Program-made: the position numbers and the translations under genes
Shown: piece after piece, positions 31,603 through 40,656 of the stretch
Layout of the letters: every line of letters begins with the position of its first letter
How positions within the stretch are numbered: the stretch's first letter is position 1
Notes under the pieces: model-generated
Seen by the model: the letters and a program-made list of their open reading frames with translations, nothing else
Told to the model about the DNA's origin: nothing
Database searches by the model: none
DNA from: Rhizobiales bacterium 64-17
GTDB lineage: Bacteria; Pseudomonadota; Alphaproteobacteria; Rhizobiales; Xanthobacteraceae
DNA: 64,000 bases
Assembly (NCBI GenBank): GCA_001899285.1
Contig: MKWA01000004.1
Span: 1-64,000 of the forward strand
Reading direction: 5' to 3'

Positions 31603-32480
31603 GCGCGGGCACCGGTCAGTCCCTGCGGCCGAACCATCAGGACGATAATGAGGAACAGGAAGGCGAGCGCATCGCGGTCGAGATAGGAGCCGACCAAAAT
31701 AGTGCCGAACGATTCGACAAGACCGAGCGCGAGGCTGGCGATCAGCGTACCGCGCATCGATCCGAGTCCGCCGAGAACGATGATCGCCAGCGCCTTGTAG
31801 CTGACGACAAAGCCCATGCTCGGCTCGACGAAATTGTTGAGCAGCGCGATCAGAGCGCCGGCAAGCGCCGCCAGCGCCGAGCCGATCATGAAATTGAGAT
31901 AGCGGACCTTGATGGCATCGACGCCGAAACTGGTGGCGATGGTCGGGTTCGAGACGGTCGCGCGCCAGGCGACGCCGACACGAGTGCGGGTAGTGAACAG
32001 CGCGAGCGCCGTCAGACAGACCACCGACAAAACGATCATCGCGATCTGCACCGTGTTGATCGTGACGCCGAACAACTGATGGATCTCGGTCGGATAGGGA
32101 TTGCGCGTGAAAGTCAGCCCCTGTTCGCCGAACAGGATGCGAAAACCGTCTTCCATAAAGATCAGCAGACCCATGGACGCGATCATCGCAACGTATGGCG
32201 GGTGCTTCAGCAGCGGCTCGTACAGCAGACGATAGATCGCCGGGCCGAGCAGCGCGGAGGCGACAATCGCCACGACAATGCCGAGCGCGATGCTGCCGGT
32301 GGCATTGGCGACGATCACAGTGATGAACGCGCCGAACGCGTAAACCGCGGCGTGCGCGATATGCAGGATGCGCAACAGGCCATAGACCAGCGTCAGGCCG
32401 ATCGCCATCAGCGCATACATGGCCCCGAAGATCAGGCCGTTGAGAGTGAGATCGACGTAATACACGGGGTCCGGATCCAT
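31599..32480 (-). CDS. ABC transporter permease (LivH-like)
   Basis: LTLNGLIFGAMYALMAIGLTLVYGLLRILHIAHAAVYAFGAF; GGLGSMRGTLIASLALG. Confidence 0.92.
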   Translation of the reverse strand: MDPDPVYYVDLTLNGLIFGAMYALMAIGLTLVYGLLRILHIAHAAVYAFGAFITVIVANATGSIALGIVVAIVASALLGPAIYRLLYEPLLKHPPYVAMIASMGLLIFMEDGFRILFGEQGLTFTRNPYPTEIHQLFGVTINTVQIAMIVLSVVCLTALALFTTRTRVGVAWRATVSNPTIATSFGVDAIKVRYLNFMIGSALAALAGALIALLNNFVEPSMGFVVSYKALAIIVLGGLGSMRGTLIASLALGLVESFGTILVGSYLDRDALAFLFLIIVLMVRPQGLTGARA

Positions 32481-32484
32481 AAGG

Positions 32485-32512
32485 ATGCGGGACGCCGGAG
32501 AGCGCCCCGCAT
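32485..32512. other. Intercistronic hairpin between the SBP gene and livH-like gene
   Basis: atgcggg-14 nt-cccgcat. Confidence 0.4.
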
Positions 32513-32528
32513 CAAAAGTGTCCACGCC

Positions 32529-33710
32529 TTATTCGGTCGGCGGGGCGAGCAGCTTCAGATCGTCGATCCAGGCGTAGTGGACAAACTTGCCGCCCTTCAC
32601 CACGTTGACGTTCATCGGCATGTTGATCTCGCGCAGCGCGTTGAAGCTGACGAGCTTGCCGGCGAGATGGTCGAAATCCTTGGTGTTGGCGAGCGCGTCG
32701 CGCACCTTCGCCTGATCGAGCGAGCCGGCGCGCTTGATCGCATCCGCCATCAGCACGATCGCCGAATAGACGGTCGCGCCGACGTTTTCACCCGGATAGC
32801 CGGCACGCTTCTGGAATTCGGCGAGATAGGACTTGAGCTGCGCGCTGTCGCGGTCGCGGTTGAGGCCGCCGACGATGTACACGCCCTCCACCGCCTGCCC
32901 GGCGATCTCGATCAGCTTCTGCGCGTCAAACGCCTGCGAGCCAATGATCGGCACCGTGATGCCGGCGGCACGCAACTGTGTCACCAGCGGACCGGCGGTG
33001 AAGAAATAGCCGGTGACATAGATCGCCTGCGGATTGTCGCGCTTCACGCTGGCGACGATCGAGCCGAACTGCCGATCGCGCAGCGGATAGGAGTATTCGC
33101 CGAGGATCTTGATGCCGAACTGACCGGCGGCGCTCTTGAAGCCTTCGAGCGTGGCTTGGCCGTAATCGTTGTCCATCGAGATGACGGAGATCTGCTTGTG
33201 GCCGAGCACATCGCCGACAAACTTGGCGCCGGCGCGTCCTTGCGGCTGACCGAGGTGAACGGTGCGGAACACATAGTTGCCGGACCGGGTGATGTCCGGG
33301 TGCACGCCGTAAGCCGAGATGAACGGCACGCCGGCTTTCTGGAACACCGGCGCAGCAGCGCGGCCGGACGCCGAATAGCTGCCGGACACCGCGAACTTCA
33401 CGCCATCTTGGCCGACCAGCTTGTTGGCGGTGAACACCGCTTCGTCGGTCTTGGCCTGATCGTCATAGATGACCAGTTCGATTTTCTGCCCGAGCACGCC
33501 GCCCTTGGCATTGATGTCCTGAACGGCAAGTTCGGCAGCCACCTTGGCGGAGACGCCATCGGTCGCGGCCGGGCCGGTGAGCGGCGCCTGGAAGCCGATC
33601 TTGATCTGGGCGGTCGCGGTTGTCGCCACCGCAACGCTGAACGCCAGCGCGGCACCGATGCGCACCGCGGCGCGGGCGACAGGGAAACCAAGCGGGAAAT
33701 GATGAAGCAT
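32529..33710 (-). CDS. Branched-chain amino acid-type ABC transporter substrate-binding protein
   Basis: Signal; AQIKIGFQAPLTGPAATDGVSAKVAAELAVQDINAKGGVLGQKIELVIYDDQAKTDEAV. Confidence 0.92.
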   Translation of the reverse strand: MLHHFPLGFPVARAAVRIGAALAFSVAVATTATAQIKIGFQAPLTGPAATDGVSAKVAAELAVQDINAKGGVLGQKIELVIYDDQAKTDEAVFTANKLVGQDGVKFAVSGSYSASGRAAAPVFQKAGVPFISAYGVHPDITRSGNYVFRTVHLGQPQGRAGAKFVGDVLGHKQISVISMDNDYGQATLEGFKSAAGQFGIKILGEYSYPLRDRQFGSIVASVKRDNPQAIYVTGYFFTAGPLVTQLRAAGITVPIIGSQAFDAQKLIEIAGQAVEGVYIVGGLNRDRDSAQLKSYLAEFQKRAGYPGENVGATVYSAIVLMADAIKRAGSLDQAKVRDALANTKDFDHLAGKLVSFNALREINMPMNVNVVKGGKFVHYAWIDDLKLLAPPTE

Positions 33711-33892
33711 CGTCTTGTCCTCAATCTCCGTCGGGCGCCGGACGTGGCCCCGCATAGGGTTTATCGCACCGCCTCCCGGCTCTACGGCAGGGCGCATCAA
33801 AGCTTGGAACGCGCCATCGGCGCCGACCAATACCGATTGATAATGTCAGCCATCAGATTTATCTATACCCCTGTCGCAGAAGGGTCGAGGGG

Positions 33893-35716
33893 ATGGATTT
33901 CCGGCAGTTGCAATATTTTGCAGCGGTGGTGGAGCAGCGCAGCCTGAGCGCCGCAGCGCGGCTGTGCGGCGTGACGCAACCGACCCTGAGCGCGCAGATG
34001 CAGCGGCTCGAAGCCGAACTCAACGATGTCCTGTTCACCCGCACGCCGGTCGGCCTGCAGCCAACCAAATCCGCGCAACATCTGCTTCGTCGCGTGATGC
34101 CGCTGCTCGATGATGTCGTGCACGGCGCCCGCTATCTCCGCTCCGGCAGTTCCGAGCCGGTGCAGACGCTGGAGATCGCCCTCGACTATTCGCCGGCCTG
34201 TCTGCTGATGCAGCTCGCACGGCAGGCGGCGCATGAAGTGGAAAACCACGCGCCGCATATCAAGGTGATGCTGTTCAACGTCGAGAGCAGCACGCGCACC
34301 TTGCCGGCGATCCGGCTGCGTCATGAGGCCGCGGCGCCATCAGCCCGCGCCCCGACGGATCAGTGGCTGCTGGTCGCGCTCAAAGGACAGATGGACGACA
34401 GCGATGACGGACAACGACAAAGGCTGCTGGAAGGCGTCATCGACGTGCCGGCGCTTCCGGCCCCGATCCGCACCTTGCTGCAAGGCGCCGGCACCGCCGC
34501 GACGTTGCGTTTCCACGACGACGAGCCCGCCGATCTGATCGCCGCGCTGCTGACGCAAAACCGCGGGCCGCTCCTGGTCCCGCGGCTGGCGGTAAACCCG
34601 GAAATCCTGCGGCATCCCCGGCTGGCGGTGCGCGTCGTCACCAGACAGCTCCCTGCCCTCGCTATTGCAGTCGATTGCACCGATCCCGACGATTCAGTGC
34701 CAAGCGCCTTCCGCCGCGCGATCCAGGGGGCCATCCGGGCGCGTTTGCGCGAGCCGGTCGCAACGGCACCATCGCTACCCGGTGCTCTGGACGATGCTCT
34801 GCCGGAAACCCGTCAGCTCCGCTACTTCCTGCGCGTCTGCGACGAAGGCAGCATCACGCGCGCCGCGGCGAAGCTCAATGTGGTTCAGCCTGCCGTCAGC
34901 ATGCAGATCCGCGCGCTGGAACAAAACCTCGGGAGCAAGCTGTTCGACCGCTCGGCGCAAGGCATCCATCTCACGCCGTTTGGCCGCAGAGTTCGCGCCA
35001 TCTATTCGCCGATCCTCGATACGCTGCAAACCGTCGCGCGGCCGTCCCCTGCAATCCGCAGGCGGACGGCGACGGTCATGCGCGTCGGCGTGCTGCCCGG
35101 TCTCGACGAGGACAGCCTGCTGGTGCAGGCGACGACCGCAACGATCCTCGAATGGCGCAAGTCCTTCGCCAATGTGGAGTTGAAGATCGTCGAGTCGCAC
35201 AGCGGCGTCCTGCTCGACTGGCTTGCGGACAATGTGATCGACATCGCCATCGTCGAGGACATGCATGCCCACCGCTCGTTGCAGGAGACGGTGCTCGGCT
35301 CGGAACCGCTGTCGATCCTGACCGCGAGCCATTCCGCGATCTGCCCGCGCGGCCCCATCAAGATGACGGACATCGCCAAGCTCGATCTCGTCCTGCCGAC
35401 GGTGCGTCACGGATTGCGGGCATTGCTGGAGCGCAAATTCGCCGATGCCGGCCTGCCGCTCGTCCCCAAGCTCGAACTCGACTCGATGGCTGCCGCCGTT
35501 CGCCTGGTGAAATCGGGAGGATGGGCGACGGTGATGCCGTCGTCGGCGGTGCAGCGCAGCCTCGACAATCAGATTCTGGAAGCCCATCCGATCGTCAAAC
35601 CGGCGATCATGCGCGAACTGCGCGCCGTCCAGTTGCCGCGCCACCGCAAGCGGCCATGGGAAGGCGAGTTCATCGCTTTCCTGCACGCACGGTTGTCGTC
35701 GCAGCTCTCCGCCTGA
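33893..35716 (+). CDS. LysR-type regulator with two LysR HTH domains (tandem)
   Basis: HTH 1: MDFRQLQYFAAVVEQRSLSAAARLCGVTQPTLSAQMQRLEAEL; HTH 2: TRQLRYFLRVCDEGSITRAAAKLNVVQPAVSMQIRALEQNLGSKLFDRS; single uninterrupted 607-aa ORF. Confidence 0.9.
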   Translation: MDFRQLQYFAAVVEQRSLSAAARLCGVTQPTLSAQMQRLEAELNDVLFTRTPVGLQPTKSAQHLLRRVMPLLDDVVHGARYLRSGSSEPVQTLEIALDYSPACLLMQLARQAAHEVENHAPHIKVMLFNVESSTRTLPAIRLRHEAAAPSARAPTDQWLLVALKGQMDDSDDGQRQRLLEGVIDVPALPAPIRTLLQGAGTAATLRFHDDEPADLIAALLTQNRGPLLVPRLAVNPEILRHPRLAVRVVTRQLPALAIAVDCTDPDDSVPSAFRRAIQGAIRARLREPVATAPSLPGALDDALPETRQLRYFLRVCDEGSITRAAAKLNVVQPAVSMQIRALEQNLGSKLFDRSAQGIHLTPFGRRVRAIYSPILDTLQTVARPSPAIRRRTATVMRVGVLPGLDEDSLLVQATTATILEWRKSFANVELKIVESHSGVLLDWLADNVIDIAIVEDMHAHRSLQETVLGSEPLSILTASHSAICPRGPIKMTDIAKLDLVLPTVRHGLRALLERKFADAGLPLVPKLELDSMAAAVRLVKSGGWATVMPSSAVQRSLDNQILEAHPIVKPAIMRELRAVQLPRHRKRPWEGEFIAFLHARLSSQLSA

Positions 35717-35729
35717 CAACGACGCTCGA

Positions 35730-36893
35730 TCAAAACGACCGCGGCAGACCGAGGATGTGCTCGGCCACGTAGCTCAGGATCAGGTTGGTGGAGATCGGCG
35801 CCACCTGATAGAGCCGTGTCTCGCGGAATTTGCGCTCGACATCATATTCGGAAGCGAAGCCGAAGCCGCCATGGAACTGGATGCAGGCATTGGCCGCTTC
35901 CCATGACGCCTTGGCGGCGAGGTATTTCGCCATATTGGCCTGCGCGCCGCACGGCTGATGCGCGTCGTAAAGCCGGCACGCCTCGAACCGCATCAGGTTC
36001 GCGGCCTCGACCTCGATGAAGCTTTCGGCGATCGGGAATTGCACACCCTGATTCTGGCCGATCGGCCGGCCGAACACGATCCGCTCCTTGGCATAGGCCG
36101 AGACCTTGTCGACGAACCAGTAGCCGTCGCCGATACATTCGGCGGCAATCAAGGTGCGCTCGGCGTTCAAGCCGGTGAGGATATATTTGAAGCCCTGCCC
36201 TTCCTCGCCGATCAGGTTCTCCGCCGGGATTTCTAAATTGTCGAAGAACAGTTCGTTGGTCTCGTGATTGACCATGTTGAGGATCGGCCGCACGGTCATG
36301 CCCTTGCCGATCGCCTGTTTCAGATCGACCAGGAAGATCGATAGTCCTTCCGACTTCTTCTTGACCTGATCGAGCGGCGTGGTGCGCGCCAGCAGGATCA
36401 TCAAGTCGGAATGCTGGATGCGCGAGATCCAGACCTTCTGGCCATTGATGACGTAGCGGTCACCCTGCTTCACCGCCGTGGTCTTGATCTTGGTCGTATC
36501 GGTGCCGGTGGTCGGCTCGGTCACGCCCATGGACTGCAACCGCAGTTCTCCCGTGGCGATCTTCGGCAGATAGCGCTTGCGCTGCTCCTCCGAGCCGTGC
36601 CGGATCAGCGTATTCATATTGTACATCTGCCCGTGGCAGGCACCGGAATTGCCGCCGGCGCGGTTGATCTCCTCCATGATGATCGACGCCTCGGTCAGAC
36701 CGAGGCCGGAGCCGCCATACTCTTCGGGGATCAGCGCCGCCATCCAGCCGGCCCTGGTCAACGCATCGACGAATTCTTCCGGGTAGCCGCGCTGCTCATC
36801 GACCTTGCGGTGATATTCCCCCGGAAATTCCGCGCACAGCGCCCGCACCGCCTCACGAATATCCTGATGCTGATCGCCGGCGATGGTTTGCAT
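35730..36893 (-). CDS. Acyl-CoA dehydrogenase family protein
   Basis: MGVTEPTTGTDTTKIKTTA; NACIQFHGGFGFASEYDVERKFRETRLYQVAPISTNLIL. Confidence 0.93.
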   Translation of the reverse strand: MQTIAGDQHQDIREAVRALCAEFPGEYHRKVDEQRGYPEEFVDALTRAGWMAALIPEEYGGSGLGLTEASIIMEEINRAGGNSGACHGQMYNMNTLIRHGSEEQRKRYLPKIATGELRLQSMGVTEPTTGTDTTKIKTTAVKQGDRYVINGQKVWISRIQHSDLMILLARTTPLDQVKKKSEGLSIFLVDLKQAIGKGMTVRPILNMVNHETNELFFDNLEIPAENLIGEEGQGFKYILTGLNAERTLIAAECIGDGYWFVDKVSAYAKERIVFGRPIGQNQGVQFPIAESFIEVEAANLMRFEACRLYDAHQPCGAQANMAKYLAAKASWEAANACIQFHGGFGFASEYDVERKFRETRLYQVAPISTNLILSYVAEHILGLPRSF

Positions 36894-36924
36894 GCTGCTG
36901 TCCCTGCTCGCGCGACTTTATAGC

Positions 36925-36949
36925 CGCGCGGTTGCACTATAACCGCGCG
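36925..36949. promoter_or_regulatory. Inverted repeat upstream of the acyl-CoA dehydrogenase gene
   Basis: cgcgcggtt-gcactat-aaccgcgcg, perfect 9-bp arms. Confidence 0.4.
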
Positions 36950-36985
36950 ACCTCAATCGCCAAGCCCAGGATATTGCCGGGTCCG

Positions 36986-39487
36986 CTATGCGCTCGGAGT
37001 TTCGCTGCCGAGATAGGCCGCTTCGAGCGACGGGTCTTTTGCGATCACCGCCGCGACGCCGCTCTTCACGATGGTGCCTGTCTCCAGCAGATAGGCCCTG
37101 TCGGCCAGCGCCAACGCCTGACCGGCCATCTGATCGACCACCATCAGCGTCATGCCCTCGGCGCGCAACGCCTCGAAGGATGCGAACAACTCGTCGACCA
37201 CCAAGGGAGCGAGTCCCAGGGACGGCTCGTCCAGCATCAGCACACGCGGCCCCGTCAGCAGACCGCGTGCGACGGCCAGCATCTGCTGTTCGCCGCCGGA
37301 CAACAGACCGGCACGCTGGGCGCTACGCTCCCGAAGCTTTGGGAAGCGCAGGAACATGGCTTCCACGTCCTTCTCGAGATCGGCGTCCTTGCGTGCATAG
37401 GCGCCGATTTCGAGATTCTGCCGCACCGTCAGCTCCGGAAACACCTGCCGGCCTTCCGGCACCAGCACCACGCCGGCGCGAGCGCGCTGATGCGCAGGAA
37501 TATTGTCGATACGGTTGCCGGAAAGCTTGATCTCGCCCTTCACCCGCGGCGGCGTCAGGCCGGCGATGGAGCGCATCAGGGTCGTCTTGCCGGCACCATT
37601 GGCACCGAGCACAGCAACCGCCTCCCCGTCCGCCACCACGACATTGATGTCCGCGAGCGACTGCGACAGCCCGTAGAACGCGCCGAGCCCCTTGATCTCG
37701 AGGATGGCATCCTGCTTGACCTCGCGCGCCACGCTGACCTTTTCGCCAACGGCAACGTCACCGAGATAAGCCTGGCGCACCAACGGATCGTTGCGGATGG
37801 CCGCGGGATCACCGACGGCAATGCGTTTGCCGCCGTCGAGCACCACGATGTGGTCGCTCAACGCCATGATCATCGGCATGTCGTGCTCGACGATGATGAC
37901 GGCGATGCCGAGTTCGGCGATCCGGCGCAACAACGCAGCGAGCCGCTGCTTGTCGCCTTTCGAGAGACCGGCGGCGGGCTCGTCGAGCAGCAAAACCTTG
38001 GGCCGCAATGCCAGCGAGCGGGCGATCTCGACCAGCCGTTTCTCGCCGTGCGGAAGTGAATCCGCCTGACGATCGAGACCGCCTTCCACGCCGGCGAACC
38101 GCAGCAATCCTCGCGCGAACTCCTCGCTGTCGGCATTCCGCAGCGGCGTGACAATTCCGCCGAGCTTGCCCGCTGTTTCCGCGAGCAGCACATTCTCGAT
38201 AACGCTCAACGACCCGAACAACTGGGTCGTCTGGAAGGTTCGCGACACACCGAGCCGCGCCAGCGTATGCGACGCCATGCCCGTGAGGTCGCGCGACCCG
38301 AGCTTCACCGTGCCGGTGCTCGGCTTGTAGAAGCCGCAGAGCAGGTTCAGCGCGCTGGTTTTGCCGGCGCCGTTCGGGCCGATCACGCTGGTGACGTAGC
38401 CCGGCTGGGCGGTGAACGTGACATGCTGGACGGCTTTCACGCCGCCAAAGGAAATAGAGAGATCGCTGACATCAAGCGCGTTGCTGTCGGCGATCCGCAA
38501 GCGCGGCTGTGGATCGGCATCCGCGCCGGCCACCACGGCCTGCTGCGACGACCGCGGCCAGACCTTCCTGATCAGGGTGCCGATCAGACCGGCCACGCCT
38601 TCCGGCGCGATCCGCAACACTGCGAACAGCAGCAGCCCGAACACCAGCAGACGATACTCCGCGAGGTCGGCAAGCAGCTCCGGCAGCAACACCACCAGCA
38701 AGGCACCGATGATCGGGCCGATGGCCGAACCGGCACCACCGATCATCACGGCGAACAGCAGCAGGATCGACTGAATGAACGGGAACGAGCTCGGACTGAT
38801 ATAGCCCTGCAACGGTGCGAACAGCGCACCAGCAATGGCCATCATCGCCGCCGAAACCATGAATGCAACGGTCCGGACGCTGACAAGGTCGATACCCACC
38901 GACCGGGTCGCGACCTCGGAATCACGCGCCGCGCGCATCGCATAACCCCACCCGCTGTTCTTCAGACGAACAAACAGCCAGGTGGAGAGAGCGACCAGCA
39001 CCACGCCGATCATGGCGAGGCTGCGCTCTGACAGGGCAACGCCGGCGAAGCTGGGCGGCGTCGAGATGATCAGGCCGTTGCCGCCACCGGTGAGATCCTT
39101 CCATTCGACCGCGACGTGCTCGACGATGAAGCCGAACGCGATGGTGACCATCGCGAGATAAGGCCCTCGGACGCGCAGCGCCGGCATCGCCAGCAACGCG
39201 CCGACGACGCTGACCAGAACAATTCCCGCGCCCGCGGCCGCCCAATACGGCCAGCCCGCCCGCTCCATGAGCAGCACGGTGGTATAAGCGCCGATCGCCA
39301 TGAAACCGACGTGGCCGAGCGAAATCTGGCCGGCGAGGCCGAGCAGGACATTGAGACCGATACAGGCGATGGACGTCAGCGCGACCGTCGCGACGAGAAA
39401 AACCGAATAGCTGTCCGCGACCGAGGCATAGGCCAGCACAACCGCCAGAGCGACGACGCCTGCAAGGAGAGTTGAGCGGGACATCAA
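36986..39487 (-). CDS. Fused ABC transporter: LivM-like permease + LivG-like ATPase + LivF-like ATPase in one 833-aa ORF
   Basis: Permease (LNVLLGLAGQISLGHVGFMAIGAYTTVLL), ATPase 1 (GPNGAGKTSALNLLCGFYKP...LLLDEPAAGLSKGD), ATPase 2 (GANGAGKTTLMRSIAGL...LLSGGEQQMLAVARGLLTGPRVLMLDEPSLGLAP). Confidence 0.93.
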   Translation of the reverse strand: MMSRSTLLAGVVALAVVLAYASVADSYSVFLVATVALTSIACIGLNVLLGLAGQISLGHVGFMAIGAYTTVLLMERAGWPYWAAAGAGIVLVSVVGALLAMPALRVRGPYLAMVTIAFGFIVEHVAVEWKDLTGGGNGLIISTPPSFAGVALSERSLAMIGVVLVALSTWLFVRLKNSGWGYAMRAARDSEVATRSVGIDLVSVRTVAFMVSAAMMAIAGALFAPLQGYISPSSFPFIQSILLLFAVMIGGAGSAIGPIIGALLVVLLPELLADLAEYRLLVFGLLLFAVLRIAPEGVAGLIGTLIRKVWPRSSQQAVVAGADADPQPRLRIADSNALDVSDLSISFGGVKAVQHVTFTAQPGYVTSVIGPNGAGKTSALNLLCGFYKPSTGTVKLGSRDLTGMASHTLARLGVSRTFQTTQLFGSLSVIENVLLAETAGKLGGIVTPLRNADSEEFARGLLRFAGVEGGLDRQADSLPHGEKRLVEIARSLALRPKVLLLDEPAAGLSKGDKQRLAALLRRIAELGIAVIIVEHDMPMIMALSDHIVVLDGGKRIAVGDPAAIRNDPLVRQAYLGDVAVGEKVSVAREVKQDAILEIKGLGAFYGLSQSLADINVVVADGEAVAVLGANGAGKTTLMRSIAGLTPPRVKGEIKLSGNRIDNIPAHQRARAGVVLVPEGRQVFPELTVRQNLEIGAYARKDADLEKDVEAMFLRFPKLRERSAQRAGLLSGGEQQMLAVARGLLTGPRVLMLDEPSLGLAPLVVDELFASFEALRAEGMTLMVVDQMAGQALALADRAYLLETGTIVKSGVAAVIAKDPSLEAAYLGSETPSA

Positions 39488-40359
39488 ACCTTTTTCACTC
39501 CAGCACGGCCGAGCAATCCATAAGGCATGACGACCAGGATCAGGATGACGGAGGCGAATGTGATGATCTGGGTGTAGACCGACCCGAGATAGGCGGTGGC
39601 CAGGACCTCAATGAGGCCGAGACAGAGGCCGGCCAGCATCACGCCCCAGGCGCTGCCGAGGCCGCCGATAATCGCGGCGGCGAATGCCTTGATACCGAAC
39701 AGCGTGCCCATTTCCGACGACACATTGAACAACGGCGCGATCAGCAGCGCGGCAATGCCGGCCAGCACCGCGGACACCGCGTAGCTGACAGCGATCACCC
39801 GGCCGACGTCGATCCCCATCAGCTTTGCCGCACTTGGATTCTGCACCACCGCCAGCATCGCCACGCCGTGACGCGTCCGCTGGGTGAACAGATGCAGACC
39901 CGCCGCAAGCAGCAAGCCGATCACCGGAATCACAAGCTGCAGCGGATAAACGCCGGCGCCTTCGACGATCTGGATCGGATGGACGGCGAGCGACGACGGG
40001 AAACCGCGCGGCTCCTTGCCGAACACGAACAGCATCAGATTGTCGACGATGATGCCGACTGCGACCGTCGCCATCAGCCAGTTGTCCGAGCCGCGCGCCA
40101 CGAAGGGGCGCACCGCCCAGCGCTCGATGATCAGGCCGTAGATCGCGCAGATCAACAGGACCACAGGAATTCCCAGCGCTGTCGGCCATGCCCACGCGAC
40201 GAGCACGAAATATCCGGCGACCGCGCCCAGGGTCATCGAACTGCCCTGGGAGAAGTTCACCGTGCCGGACACGGCGAACGTGACATGGAAGCCGAGCGCC
40301 AGAAGGCCATACATACTGCCAAGCGCCAGTCCCGTCAGAATTGCCGGAAGCAGAGACAT
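39484..40359 (-). CDS. ABC transporter permease (LivH-like)
   Basis: ILTGLALGSMYGLLALGFHVTFAVSGTVNFSQGSSMTLGA; GGLGSAWGVMLAGLCLGLIEV. Confidence 0.92.
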   Translation of the reverse strand: MSLLPAILTGLALGSMYGLLALGFHVTFAVSGTVNFSQGSSMTLGAVAGYFVLVAWAWPTALGIPVVLLICAIYGLIIERWAVRPFVARGSDNWLMATVAVGIIVDNLMLFVFGKEPRGFPSSLAVHPIQIVEGAGVYPLQLVIPVIGLLLAAGLHLFTQRTRHGVAMLAVVQNPSAAKLMGIDVGRVIAVSYAVSAVLAGIAALLIAPLFNVSSEMGTLFGIKAFAAAIIGGLGSAWGVMLAGLCLGLIEVLATAYLGSVYTQIITFASVILILVVMPYGLLGRAGVKKV

Positions 40360-40594
40360 GTCTTGCCCGCCCTTGCTTTACTCGCTCTTGCGTTGCTCGC
40401 TATTGGCTGTCAGTGAGCGTTCTTAAGTGTTCGCAATCATCGCACGGGGCGGCGCGCATCGGGAATGAAATTCATTGTTCCGCTGGTCAACGGCTTTTTC
40501 ATTGTCACGCAGCTGCTCCTCCCGTTGCTGGTGTTGCCCTCAGATGGCACCATCCGGCATTCCTCCGCTGTCGCTTGTTCGCGAACTTGACGGA

Positions 40595-40612
40595 AGTAAG
40601 AAGTCTCTTCAA
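40595..40612. promoter_or_regulatory. Putative TetR-family operator, imperfect copy
   Basis: AGTAAGA-agtc-TCTTCAA; compare with 45661-45678. Confidence 0.45.
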
Positions 40613-40656
40613 CATTATACGAAAGTCAAGCGGCCAGAACGATCTGGCGAAGGAAA

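Noticed and set aside
32079-33947. 622-aa plus-strand ORF
   Set aside because: Antisense shadow of the LivH-like and SBP genes.
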